A DNA stretch of 64,000 nt from Pseudomonas putida. Its GTDB lineage: Bacteria; Pseudomonadota; Gammaproteobacteria; Pseudomonadales; Pseudomonadaceae. The position numbers and the translations under genes are program-made. The stretch covers positions 1,330,001-1,394,000 of the forward strand of contig CP163498.1 of NCBI GenBank assembly GCA_041071465.1, in the 5' to 3' direction. This document shows, piece by piece, positions 32,702 through 40,953 of this stretch; the stretch's first letter is position 1; the number at the start of each line of letters is the position of its first letter. The notes below the pieces were generated by a model that had not been told where the DNA came from, searched no databases, and saw only the letters and a list, made by a program, of their open reading frames with translations.

Positions 32702-33571
32702 ATGGAAGCCCTTCGTCGCCGTATCGAAACCCAGGTCATGAGCCTCACCGGGCTGGCCCTCGGCCAGCTCGACCTGGAATCGCCCAAGGGCGACCCTGGC
32801 CTGTTCGGCCCGCACAGCATCAGCTGGCGGGTGCATGGCGACTTCCCGAGCATGCTGGTCGGCGGCATCAGCGCCCTGATGCTGCAGCTGTTGCATCCGT
32901 TGGCCCTGGCCGGCGTGTGGGACCACTCCAATTTCCGCGAAGACCTGCTCGGCCGCCTGCGCCGCACCAGCCAGTTCATTTCCGGCACCACGTTCGGCGC
33001 CACGGGCGACGCCGAATGGCTGATCGACAAAGTGCGCACCATTCACCTGCGAGTTACCGGCACCGCGCCGGACGGCCGCCCCTATGCGGCCAGCGACCCG
33101 GACCTGCTGACCTGGGTGCATGTGGCGGAGGTCAGCAGTTTCCTCGCCGCTCATCTGCGTTACCGCAACCCGCAGCTGCCGCGCACCGAGCAGGATGCCT
33201 ATTACAACGAAATCGCCCTGATCGCCGAGCGCCTTGGCGCCCGTGACGTGCCGCGTTCGTGCCAACAGGTGGAAGACTATCTGCAACGCATGCACCCCCA
33301 GCTGCACTGCGATGCGCGCAGCCATGAAGTGATACGAATCCTGCTCGATGCCCCTGCCCCCAGCCGCCTGGCACAGCCGGTGGGCAAGCTGATGCTGCAC
33401 GCCGGTATCGACCTGCTACCGGGCTGGGCACAGGCCATGCTCGGCCTGCAACATGGGCCTTTGCAGCAGCGCCTGATTCGCCTGGGCCTCAGGCGCACAG
33501 CGCCAGTACTGCGCTGGGCAATGCGCGACGGCTCGGCGCACCGGGCCAAACGGCGCATGGGCATTGAGTGA
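32702..33571 (+). CDS. Oxygenase MpaB family protein (DUF2236)
   Basis: 289 residues. It matches the DUF2236/MpaB family, heme-binding oxygenase-like proteins related to latex-clearing enzyme Lcp and the fungal MpaB. Recognisable are ISALMLQLLHPLALAGV (with the family His), the FGATGDAEWLIDKVRTIH segment and WVHVAEVSSFLAAH. No signal peptide is clear. Substrate unknown. It sits alone between acs and the DUF748 gene on the plus strand. Confidence 0.8.
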   Translation: MEALRRRIETQVMSLTGLALGQLDLESPKGDPGLFGPHSISWRVHGDFPSMLVGGISALMLQLLHPLALAGVWDHSNFREDLLGRLRRTSQFISGTTFGATGDAEWLIDKVRTIHLRVTGTAPDGRPYAASDPDLLTWVHVAEVSSFLAAHLRYRNPQLPRTEQDAYYNEIALIAERLGARDVPRSCQQVEDYLQRMHPQLHCDARSHEVIRILLDAPAPSRLAQPVGKLMLHAGIDLLPGWAQAMLGLQHGPLQQRLIRLGLRRTAPVLRWAMRDGSAHRAKRRMGIE

Positions 33572-33649
33572 GGTCAAATGGTCGCCCCTGCGGAACTGAT
33601 TTAACGTGCCATACTCCAAGCACTCCTGCTTAGACAGACGAAGCGACAC

Positions 33650-36586
33650 ATGTACAAAGGATTGACTCGCGCCGCTGGCGCAATCGTGGCCCTGGTAGCC
33701 CTCTATAGCCTGCTCGGCTTCCTTATTCTTCCCGGTGTCGCGCTGCGCATCGCCAACCAGCAGTTGGCCCAGTACGCGACCGTGCCGGCCCACCTCGAGC
33801 GGATCGAACTCAACCCCTTCAGCCTCGAGCTGACGCTGTGGGGCCTGCAGATCGGCGAGCCGGGCAAAGAGCAAGTCGCGTTCGAGCGGTTGTACGCCAA
33901 CCTCTCGCTCGACAGCCTGTGGACCAAAGCCCTGCACCTGGAAGCGATCGAACTCGACAAACCACGCAACGAAGTCCTGTTCGCCAAGGACGGGGCCCTC
34001 AACCTGACCGGGTTGTTCAAGCTGCCCGCCAGTGAGGCCAAACCTGACGAGCCGCCCAGCGACCCGTTCCCGTTGCGTATTGGCAGCATCAAGCTGGTCG
34101 ACGGCTACCTGCACTTCGAGGACCAGCGCCCTAGCGAGCCGATCGAATTCCTCTACGACAACATGAACCTGGAGCTGAAAAACCTCAGCACCCTGCCCAA
34201 CGACAATGCCGACATGTCCCTGGTGGCCCTCGGCCCCAACGGCGGGCGTATCGACTGGAAAGGCACCCTCAGCCTGGCGCCGATCGCCTCCGAAGGCACG
34301 CTGAAGGTCACCGAAGGCAAGATGAAGGCGTTCTGGCCCTATGTCCGTGACGCCGTGCCGCTGGTGCTGGAAGACGGCGTGATCAGCCTCGACACCCACT
34401 ACAAGCTCAACCTCGCCCAGCAGACCGAGTTGCAACTGGACAACGCCTCCGTGCGCATCGCGCCGTTCGCCATCAAGGCGCCGGATGGCCGCCCGTTGGC
34501 ACGCCTGGCCAGCCTGGAGGTGAGCGAAACCTCTGTCGATCTGGTCAAGCAACTGGTCACCGTGGGCAAGATCCGCAGCGAAAAACTGGAAACCTGGGCC
34601 GCACTGGAAAAGGACGGCCAACTCGACTGGCAGAAGCTGTTCGCCAGCCAACCGGCCAAGGCCACGCCAAAGGAAAAGGCCGAACCTGCCGCCGCCGAGC
34701 CTACGCCTGAAGAGAAAGCCGCCAAGGCGCCCAGCAAACCCTGGCAAGTGCTGCTCAAGGATGTGCAACTGCGCAACTACCTGGTGCACCTGGCGGACCG
34801 CAGCCAGAAAGAACCGGTAGCCTTGGACATTGGCCCTCTCAACGCCGACCTGCAAGGTTTCGACAGCCTCAACCAGTCGCCCTTCACCCTCAAGCTCGAC
34901 ACCGGCGTGGGCAAGCAAGGCAAGCTGCAAGCGGCTGGCCAGGTCAACCTGGCGCCAATTTGGGCCAAGCTGGATGTGAGCACCCGTGACATCGACCTGC
35001 GCGTGGCCCAAGCCTACATCAGCCCGTTCATCCTGCTGGAGCTGCGCAGCGGCATGCTTTCCAGCGACCTCAAGGTAGACCTGAAGAACACCGCGCCGCT
35101 GGCGTTCAATGTCACCGGCAAGGCGCAAGTCAGCCAGTTGCACACCCTCGACACCATCAAAAGCCGCGACTTCGTCAAATGGCAGCAAGTGAACGTCGAC
35201 GGCTTGTCCTACGTGCACGGCGATGCACTGTCGATCGACAAGGTAACCCTGCTGCAGCCCTATGCGCGTTTCATCATCAACGAAGACCGCACCACCAACG
35301 TCAATGACCTGCTGATCCCACAACCGGCCGGCGCCCCGGCGAGCAACACGTCAAAGCCGGCCTCGGCCAGCAGCGGCAAGCCACTGGGCATTCACATCGG
35401 CCAGATCGACATCAACGACGGCTCGGCCAACTTCGCCGACCTGTCGCTCACCCCCAACTTCGCCACGGCCATCCAGCAGCTCAATGGCCAAATCGGCACC
35501 ATCGACAACCGCAAGCCGCTGCCGGCCAAGGTGGACGTCAAGGGCAAGGTCGACCGCTACGCACCGGTTACCATCAAGGGCGCTCTCAACCCGTTCAACC
35601 CGTTGGCCAGCCTGGACATCGCCACCAGCTTCAAGCGCGTCGAGCTGACCACGTTGACGCCCTACTCCGGTAAATTTGCCGGCTTCCGCATCCGCAAAGG
35701 CCGGCTCAGCCTCGACCTGCACTACCTGATCACCAACGGCCAGCTCAAGGCCGAGAACAAGGTCGTGGTGGAGCAGCTGCAACTGGGTGAAAAAGTCGAC
35801 AGCCCGGACGCGGTCGACCTGCCGATCCGCCTGGCAGTGGCACTGCTTAAGGATACCGAGGGCAAGATCTCGATCGAACTGCCGGTCACCGGCGACCTCA
35901 ACAACCCGCAGTTCAGCGTGATGCCGATTGTTTGGCAAACCCTGCGTAACCTGGTGCTGCGTGCGGCACAGGCACCGTTCAAGTTCATTGGTGGGCTGAT
36001 TAGCGGCGGGGGCGCGGAAGACCTCGGCAACGTAGCGTTCGCCCCGGGTTCCAGCGAACTCAGCGGCGATGCCCAGTCGTCCCTGGACAAACTGGCATCA
36101 GCACTTAAGGAGCGCCCGGAACTGCGTCTGGAAATCGAAGGCACCAGCGCCCAGGCCAGCGATGGCCCGCTGATCGCCCAGCAACGCCTGGAGCGTGAGT
36201 ACCAGGCTACCTGGTACAAGATCCTGCAGCGCCGTGGCGACAAAGTACCGGCCAATGCCTCGATGCTGGTAGTCGACGACAGCGACAAGCCGGCAATGCT
36301 TGAGGGCATCTATCGCACTCGCCTTAAACAGCAGCCGCCTGCCGAATGGGAGCAACTGGGCCGCGACGAGCGCACCGCCAAGCTGCGCGAGGCTGTGATC
36401 AAGTCCTGGGCAGAGAGCACCGCACTGCTGCGTACCTTGGGCCAGGAGCGGGCCAGCAGTATCAAGGATTACCTAGTGGACAAGGGCAAGCTGGAAGATG
36501 ACCGGGTGTATTTCATCGATACCAGCCTGGGGCAGCCTGAAAGCGATGGCCGGGTGGTGACGCCGATGCATCTGGATGCCGAATAA
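33650..36586 (+). CDS. Large DUF748 (AsmA-like) envelope protein with OmpA-like C-terminus
   Basis: 978 residues. One N-terminal membrane anchor (about 8-30) is followed by a long periplasmic beta-rich region with AsmA/DUF748 features (PAHLERIELNPFSLELTLWG near the start, repeated IKLVDGYLHFED / IGQIDINDGSANFADLSL modules) and a Lys/Glu/Ala/Pro-rich linker at about 338-365. The C-terminus (from about 795) resembles an OmpA domain: FAPGSSELSGDAQSSLDKLA and RASSIKDYLVDKGKL. AsmA-like proteins are linked to lipid transport between membranes; the function of this one is not established. Confidence 0.8.
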   Translation: MYKGLTRAAGAIVALVALYSLLGFLILPGVALRIANQQLAQYATVPAHLERIELNPFSLELTLWGLQIGEPGKEQVAFERLYANLSLDSLWTKALHLEAIELDKPRNEVLFAKDGALNLTGLFKLPASEAKPDEPPSDPFPLRIGSIKLVDGYLHFEDQRPSEPIEFLYDNMNLELKNLSTLPNDNADMSLVALGPNGGRIDWKGTLSLAPIASEGTLKVTEGKMKAFWPYVRDAVPLVLEDGVISLDTHYKLNLAQQTELQLDNASVRIAPFAIKAPDGRPLARLASLEVSETSVDLVKQLVTVGKIRSEKLETWAALEKDGQLDWQKLFASQPAKATPKEKAEPAAAEPTPEEKAAKAPSKPWQVLLKDVQLRNYLVHLADRSQKEPVALDIGPLNADLQGFDSLNQSPFTLKLDTGVGKQGKLQAAGQVNLAPIWAKLDVSTRDIDLRVAQAYISPFILLELRSGMLSSDLKVDLKNTAPLAFNVTGKAQVSQLHTLDTIKSRDFVKWQQVNVDGLSYVHGDALSIDKVTLLQPYARFIINEDRTTNVNDLLIPQPAGAPASNTSKPASASSGKPLGIHIGQIDINDGSANFADLSLTPNFATAIQQLNGQIGTIDNRKPLPAKVDVKGKVDRYAPVTIKGALNPFNPLASLDIATSFKRVELTTLTPYSGKFAGFRIRKGRLSLDLHYLITNGQLKAENKVVVEQLQLGEKVDSPDAVDLPIRLAVALLKDTEGKISIELPVTGDLNNPQFSVMPIVWQTLRNLVLRAAQAPFKFIGGLISGGGAEDLGNVAFAPGSSELSGDAQSSLDKLASALKERPELRLEIEGTSAQASDGPLIAQQRLEREYQATWYKILQRRGDKVPANASMLVVDDSDKPAMLEGIYRTRLKQQPPAEWEQLGRDERTAKLREAVIKSWAESTALLRTLGQERASSIKDYLVDKGKLEDDRVYFIDTSLGQPESDGRVVTPMHLDAE

Positions 36587-36603
36587 TCGCTTAAGGCAGG
36601 CCC

Positions 36604-36679
36604 GGCCTCTTCGCGGGTAAACCCGCTCCCACAGGTACTGCACAGTCCTTGTGGGAGCGGGTTTACCCGCGAAGGGGCC
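36604..36679. repeat. REP doublet in inverted orientation (REPIN-like)
   Basis: Two near-perfect inverted copies of the P. putida REP (36604-36635 and 36647-36679; core TTCGCGGGTAAACCCGCTCC) separated by 11 bases. The whole forms a 32-bp imperfect hairpin between the convergent DUF748 and VOC genes. Confidence 0.88.
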
Positions 36680-36697
36680 CGATCAGGTGATATCAAT

Positions 36698-37125
36698 TCA
36701 GGCACTCACCAACCGCTGCCCCGACACCGCCGGGTGATACAGCGGCTGCACCTTGTTCCCCGCCGGGTCCAGCAGGTGGAAGCTGCGCGCCCCGTCACCA
36801 TGGTTGAAAGGCCGGTCCAGCAAGGTCACGCCATGGGCCTTGAAGTACTGGTACCACGCCTCCAGCTCCTCCACGCTGTCCACGCTGTCCACGATGAACC
36901 CGTAGTGATCCAGGGTCTGCAACCCATTGGCCGCCCCGGCCCCCGCCCCAGCGACAGGTTGTCGTTACCGCAGGTGAGGTACACCAGGTCCTCGTTGGCG
37001 CGGTTCAGCACTTCCATGCCCAGCACATCGACGTAGAAACGCTCACACTCTTCAAGGTTGGGTACCAGCAAAGCGATGTGGCGCAGGCCATTCAGGCGGC
37101 CAGGGCGTGCAGGCAATTCGGACAT
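36698..37125 (-). pseudogene. VOC family (glyoxalase/dioxygenase fold) protein, frameshifted
   Basis: About 142 residues when repaired. The first half (GLRHIALLVPNLEECERFYVDVLGM, DLVYLTCGNDNLSLGRG) gives the first metal-binding His and the VOC beta-alpha-beta module; the second half (LQTLDHYGFIVDSVDSVEEL, RSFHLLDPAGNKVQ) lies in another frame and supplies the second His and the terminal acidic region. One extra G in the run at about 36938-36943 joins them as GAGAANGLQTL. Substrate unknown. Divergent from the monooxygenase gene. Confidence 0.8.
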
Positions 37126-37141
37126 TGGCGGGGCTCCATTT

Positions 37142-37151
37142 TTGTATACAA
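37142..37151. promoter_or_regulatory. Candidate operator between divergent VOC and monooxygenase genes
   Basis: TTGTATACAA is a perfect 10-bp palindrome in a 60-bp AT-rich divergent spacer. It fits the pattern bound by FCD-type GntR regulators, but no such gene is next to it. Confidence 0.4.
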
Positions 37152-37185
37152 TTCAAAGCAGAATTTAAAACAAAAGGAGCGCTTT

Positions 37186-37488
37186 GTGTATAGCTTGTTC
37201 ATCAAGACCCGAGTGAAGCCCGGCTGCGCCGAAGCTTTCCTGACCGCGATCAAAGTCAATGCCGCAGCTTCCGTCGCCAGCGAACCAGGCTGCCTGGTGT
37301 TCGATGTGTCGCAGGACCGGTTCGACCCAGACGTGATCTACCTCTACGAAATCTATCGCGATGATGCGGCGTATGACGCGCACACCCAGACCGCACATTT
37401 CCGCGATAGCCGCCCATTGATCGAGCCCCTGATCGCCAAACAGGAATGCTTCGAAAGCGATGTGATCACGCGCAACCCGATGTACTAG
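37186..37488 (+). CDS. Putative quinol/antibiotic biosynthesis monooxygenase (ABM domain)
   Basis: 100 residues, a dimeric ferredoxin-like alpha/beta barrel of the ABM family. The features are the initial strand YSLFIKTRVKPGCAEAF, the EPGCLVFDVS strand, and YEIYRDDAAYDAHTQTAHF. Such proteins act on quinones or have unknown small-molecule roles. The start is GTG 37186, 6 nt after AAGGAG. The Shine-Dalgarno is embedded in an A-rich run (AAAACAAAAGG) close to a Crc/Hfq CA-motif. Divergent from the VOC gene. Confidence 0.85.
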   Translation: MYSLFIKTRVKPGCAEAFLTAIKVNAAASVASEPGCLVFDVSQDRFDPDVIYLYEIYRDDAAYDAHTQTAHFRDSRPLIEPLIAKQECFESDVITRNPMY

Positions 37489-37498
37489 CTGAGATGAA

Positions 37499-37524
37499 AA
37501 AGCCCCGGCTCAGGCCGGGGCTTT
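37499..37524. terminator. Bidirectional terminator between the convergent ABM and BON genes
   Basis: Eleven-base perfect stem AAAGCCCCGGC/GCCGGGGCTTT with a TCAG loop and T-tracts in both directions. Confidence 0.88.
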
Positions 37525-37565
37525 GTGCATAAGTGGCCAAATCCGTTTGGCCGACGGGACATTCC

Positions 37566-37916
37566 TTACTCGGATTTCAGGCCATCAGCCGAAACGGCCT
37601 GCACACCTTTGATCTTCTTGGCGATGGCAACAGCCATCTCTTTCTGTGCATCGGTCACCGCCACATCGGACGACAGCGACACGACACCCTTGTTGGTTTC
37701 GACTTTGATGTCGCTGCCAGGCACACCTTTCTCGGTCATCAGGTCAGCCTTCACCTTGGTGGTGATCCAGGTGTCGGAGGTAGCTTCCTTGGCTTTGGTC
37801 ACCTCACCAGCCGCCAGAGTCATCGGCGCCTGGGTAGATTGCTGGGCGAATGCCGCGTTAGCCATGGTCAGGGTCAGAGCGGTGGCAGTAGCGGCAGCAA
37901 TGGCGAACTTCTTCAT
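37566..37916 (-). CDS. Periplasmic BON-domain protein
   Basis: 116 residues. A Sec signal peptide (MKKFAIAAATATALTLTMAN, cleaved after AFA) is followed by one BON domain (SDTWITTKVKADLMTEKGVPGSDIKVE... GVVSLSSDVAV) that in OsmY-type proteins binds membranes. ATG 37916 is preceded by AGGAGTGACCCAC. A sigma54-like promoter lies about 65 bases upstream of the start. Stress-linked envelope maintenance is a reasonable guess by family. Confidence 0.85.
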   Translation of the reverse strand: MKKFAIAAATATALTLTMANAAFAQQSTQAPMTLAAGEVTKAKEATSDTWITTKVKADLMTEKGVPGSDIKVETNKGVVSLSSDVAVTDAQKEMAVAIAKKIKGVQAVSADGLKSE

Positions 37917-37980
37917 GTGGGTCACTCCTGTTTTTCGAAAGGTCTGCGCCGTATGTCCTGGCGTCAGGTATGAGGGTAGT

Positions 37981-37996
37981 TGCATGTGCTGTGCCA
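37981..37996 (-). promoter_or_regulatory. Sigma54-like promoter upstream of the BON gene
   Basis: Minus strand TGGCACAGCACATGCA has GG (37995-37994) and GC (37983-37982) exactly ten bases apart, as required for sigma54. Predicted start near 37971 gives a leader of about 54 nt. Five TGCA repeats at 38064-38105 lie 70-110 bp upstream, where an enhancer-binding protein would sit. Confidence 0.55.
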
Positions 37997-38133
37997 GCTT
38001 TACCGCTTCGCTTGAACCTTTATAAATCAATGACTTAGCTAAACGCCATCACTTGAGCGTTCGTGCATTTTGCAATCAGCGTGGGAAACCTGCATGCAAG
38101 ATGCAAGTCCGCTAAAGGTTCCCGTCGCGCATG

Positions 38134-38157
38134 AAAAAAGGGCCCCGAAGGGCCCTT
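38134..38157 (-). terminator. pnp terminator
   Basis: On the minus strand AAGGGCCC, TTCG tetraloop, GGGCCCTT, then a T-run of six; it starts 23 bases after the pnp stop. Confidence 0.92.
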
Positions 38158-38180
38158 TCCGTGTTGCGTGCAACCGTCGC

Positions 38181-40286
38181 TTAAACGCCCGAGGCCTTGG
38201 CCGCAGCTACGTCCTTGATCGACAGCTTGATACGGCCGCGGTTGTCCACGTCCAGTACCAGCACTTCGACTTCCTGGCCTTCTTTGAGGATGTCGGTGAC
38301 TTTCTCGACGCGAGCATCGCTCAGCATGGAGATGTGCACCAGGCCGTCCTTGCCAGGCAGGATGTTGACGAAGGCGCCGAAGTCGACGATGCGCTCAACC
38401 TTGCCGACGTAGATCTTGCCGATCTCGGCCTCTGCGGTGATGCCCAGGATGCGCTGCTTGGCAGCCTCTGCCGCTTCCTTGGTTTCGCCGAAGATCTTGA
38501 TCGAGCCGTCGTCTTCGATGTCGATCGAGGCCTTGGTCTCTTCGCAGATGGCGCGAATGGTGGCGCCGCCTTTGCCGATAACGTCACGAATCTTGTCGGT
38601 ATCGATCTTCATCGCGATCATGGTCGGGGCGTTGGCCGACAGTTCGGTACGCGACTGGCCAATGATCTGGTTCATCTGACCGAGGATGTTCAGGCGCGCT
38701 TCCAGGGCTTGGCCCAGGGCGATTTCCATGATCTCTTCAGTGATGCCGTTGATCTTGATGTCCATCTGCAGCGCGGTCACGCCCTTGGCGGTACCGGCTA
38801 CCTTGAAGTCCATGTCGCCCAGGTGGTCTTCGTCACCCAGGATGTCGGTCAGGACCGCGAACTTCTCGCCTTCCTTGACCAGGCCCATGGCGATACCGGC
38901 AACCGGTGCCTTCATCGGCACACCAGCGTCCATCAGCGCCAGGGAAGCACCACAGACCGAAGCCATGGAGCTGGAGCCGTTGGATTCGGTGATTTCCGAA
39001 ACCACGCGAATGGTGTACGGGAACACGTCAGCGGCAGGCAGCATGGCCTGAACCGAACGACGAGCCAGACGGCCGTGGCCGATTTCGCGACGGCCAGCAC
39101 CGCCCATACGGCCACACTCACCTACCGAGAACGGCGGGAAGTTGTAGTGCAGCATGAAGGGGTCTTTCTTCTCGCCTTCGAGGGTGTCCAGCAGCTGGGC
39201 GTCACGGGCAGTACCCAGGGTCGCAACGACCAGGGCCTGGGTTTCGCCACGGGTGAACAGCGCCGAACCGTGAGTCTTCGGCAGCACGCCGACTTCGATG
39301 TTCAGCGGGCGAACGGTCTTGGTGTCGCGACCGTCGATACGTGGCTTGCCGTTTACGATGTTTTCGCGAACGGTGCGGTATTCGATTTCGCCGAAGATTT
39401 CTTTCACTTCGGAAGCCGAAGGCTGGCCTTCTTCACCGGAGAACTTGGCGATCGCCTGATCGCGCAGCTCGCCCAGACGCGCATAGCGGTCGGCCTTGAC
39501 GGTGATGGTGTAGCCCTGCGAAACCGCTTCGCCGAACTCGGCGCGGATAGCGTTGAACAGCTCGGTGTTGGCAACTGCAGGTTTCCAGTCCCAGGTCGGC
39601 TTGGCAGCTTCGGCGGCCAGCTCTTTGACAGCCTGGATCACAGCCTGGAATTCGTCGTGGGCGAACAGTACAGCGCCCAGCATCTGGTCTTCGGTCAGCT
39701 CTTGAGCTTCCGATTCAACCATCAGTACGGCGTCGGCGGTACCGGCAACGACCATGTCCAGGCTCGAGGCAGCCAGTTGCTCGTAGGTCGGGTTCAGCAG
39801 GTAGCCGGTGCTTTCGTGGAAAGCAACGCGAGCGGCGCCGATCGGGCCTTCGAACGGGATGCCGGAAATGGCCAGGGCAGCCGAGGTACCGATCATCGCA
39901 GCGATGTCCGGGTCGGTCTTCTTGCTGGTGGAAACCACGGTGCAGACAACCTGCACTTCGTTCATGAAGCCTTCCGGGAACAGCGGACGGATCGGACGGT
40001 CGATCAGGCGCGAGGTCAGCGTCTCTTTCTCGGAAGGACGGCCTTCACGCTTGAAGAAGCCACCCGGGATCTTGCCGGCGGCGTAGGTCTTTTCCTGGTA
40101 GTGAACCGACAGGGGGAAGAAGCCCTTGCCTGGATCAGCCTGTTTGGCGCCTACCACAGTCACCAGCACGGTGACGTCGTTGTCGACGGTAACCAGCACG
40201 GCGCCGGTTGCCTGACGGGCGATACGGCCCGTTTCGAGAGTAACGGTCGATTGACCGAACTGGAAAGTCTTGATTACCGGGTTCAC
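38181..40286 (-). CDS. pnp: Polynucleotide phosphorylase
   Basis: 701 residues. A 3'-to-5' phosphorolytic exoribonuclease of the degradosome. Two RNase PH-like domains (about 1-215 and 310-545, the second with [15 protein letters not shown] and the catalytic [18 protein letters not shown]), a helical linker, a KH domain ([21 protein letters not shown]) and a C-terminal S1 domain ([20 protein letters not shown]) are all present. It lies downstream of rpsO, as in E. coli. Confidence 0.98.
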   Translation of the reverse strand: MNPVIKTFQFGQSTVTLETGRIARQATGAVLVTVDNDVTVLVTVVGAKQADPGKGFFPLSVHYQEKTYAAGKIPGGFFKREGRPSEKETLTSRLIDRPIRPLFPEGFMNEVQVVCTVVSTSKKTDPDIAAMIGTSAALAISGIPFEGPIGAARVAFHESTGYLLNPTYEQLAASSLDMVVAGTADAVLMVESEAQELTEDQMLGAVLFAHDEFQAVIQAVKELAAEAAKPTWDWKPAVANTELFNAIRAEFGEAVSQGYTITVKADRYARLGELRDQAIAKFSGEEGQPSASEVKEIFGEIEYRTVRENIVNGKPRIDGRDTKTVRPLNIEVGVLPKTHGSALFTRGETQALVVATLGTARDAQLLDTLEGEKKDPFMLHYNFPPFSVGECGRMGGAGRREIGHGRLARRSVQAMLPAADVFPYTIRVVSEITESNGSSSMASVCGASLALMDAGVPMKAPVAGIAMGLVKEGEKFAVLTDILGDEDHLGDMDFKVAGTAKGVTALQMDIKINGITEEIMEIALGQALEARLNILGQMNQIIGQSRTELSANAPTMIAMKIDTDKIRDVIGKGGATIRAICEETKASIDIEDDGSIKIFGETKEAAEAAKQRILGITAEAEIGKIYVGKVERIVDFGAFVNILPGKDGLVHISMLSDARVEKVTDILKEGQEVEVLVLDVDNRGRIKLSIKDVAAAKASGV

Positions 40287-40384
40287 GGTTTCCTACCTTT
40301 TTCAGTGGCTCTTGGGGGAACTGGTTTCTTGCGAATTCTTGGGCAGAACGGGGAATCGGCCCCATTGACCGTCCAGATACAACA

Positions 40385-40446
40385 CGAGGTTGGGAGCCTG
40401 GCTGAAGAGCGGAAAACCGCTCAACTTCACCAGGCTGCCAACCTCG
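40385..40446 (-). promoter_or_regulatory. Long hairpin in the rpsO-pnp spacer, probable RNase III site
   Basis: Stacked pairings CGAGGTTGG/CCAACCTCG, AGCCTGG/CCAGGCT, TGAA/TTCA and GAGCGG/CCGCTC (AAAA loop) make a stem of about 26 bp with small bulges. In E. coli RNase III cuts such a stem ahead of pnp to allow PNPase autoregulation; the same place and architecture here support that role. Confidence 0.6.
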
Positions 40447-40471
40447 GAGATACGCATGACATGCTCATAGA

Positions 40472-40492
40472 CAACGCTGCCAGGCAGCGTTG
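40472..40492 (-). terminator. Hairpin after rpsO, probable attenuator
   Basis: CAACGCTGCC and GGCAGCGTTG form a 10-bp palindrome 45 bases after the rpsO stop. The tail is only weakly T-rich (TCTATG), so it may act as a leaky terminator or stabilise the rpsO 3' end. Confidence 0.5.
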
Positions 40493-40536
40493 CCAATGCA
40501 TGAGACACGCCATGCACACCACTGACCAGGCCGCTA

Positions 40537-40806
40537 TTAGCGACGCAGGCCCAGGCGACCGATCAGGGCGCTGTAACGAGTGGTGTCTTTGCCCTTCAGG
40601 TAGTCCAGCAGCTTACGACGCTGGTTTACCATACGGATCAGGCCACGACGCGAGTGGTGGTCTTTACCGTTGGCCTTGAAGTGGCCTTGCAGCTTGTTGA
40701 TGTTCGCGGTCAGCAGAGCAACCTGAACTTCTGGGCTACCAGTGTCGCCAGCGGCTTGCTGGAAGTCGGTAACGATTTGAGCTTTTTCTTCAACGCTGAG
40801 GGCCAT
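40537..40806 (-). CDS. rpsO: 30S ribosomal protein S15
   Basis: 89 residues, full length. It binds 16S rRNA early in 30S assembly. The signature motif [20 protein letters not shown] with [20 protein letters not shown] is intact. ATG 40806 follows AGGAG; longer in-frame starts run into the leader. Sits between truB and pnp. Confidence 0.98.
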   Translation of the reverse strand: MALSVEEKAQIVTDFQQAAGDTGSPEVQVALLTANINKLQGHFKANGKDHHSRRGLIRMVNQRRKLLDYLKGKDTTRYSALIGRLGLRR

Positions 40807-40824
40807 TTGGCTTCTCCTGATAAC

Positions 40825-40844
40825 GGATCCCGCATGCGGGGTCC
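40825..40844 (-). promoter_or_regulatory. Hairpin just upstream of the rpsO ribosome binding site
   Basis: A 20-nt palindrome (core CCCGCATGCGGG) with one mismatch, about 9 nt ahead of the AGGAG. A second stem CAGGGA/TCCCTG lies upstream (40853-40868). S15 represses its own mRNA by binding the leader in several bacteria; this is a candidate site, not shown to be one. Confidence 0.4.
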
Positions 40845-40953
40845 AATAGGCCAGGGACAAATCCCTGTATTAATAAAAAAGGTGTGACCGTGCCTACTGA
40901 CAGCCACCCTTGATTCCGTGAGACCCGGCAACAGCCTGGCCCCGCGGTTTCGG

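Noticed and set aside
40302..40517. 71-residue frame between rpsO and pnp
   Set aside because: Overlaps the long RNase III-type hairpin and has no Shine-Dalgarno or homology that I recognise.
38070..40679. 869-codon open frame antisense to pnp
   Set aside because: Shadow of pnp; crosses the pnp terminator and the rpsO spacer and has no motif.
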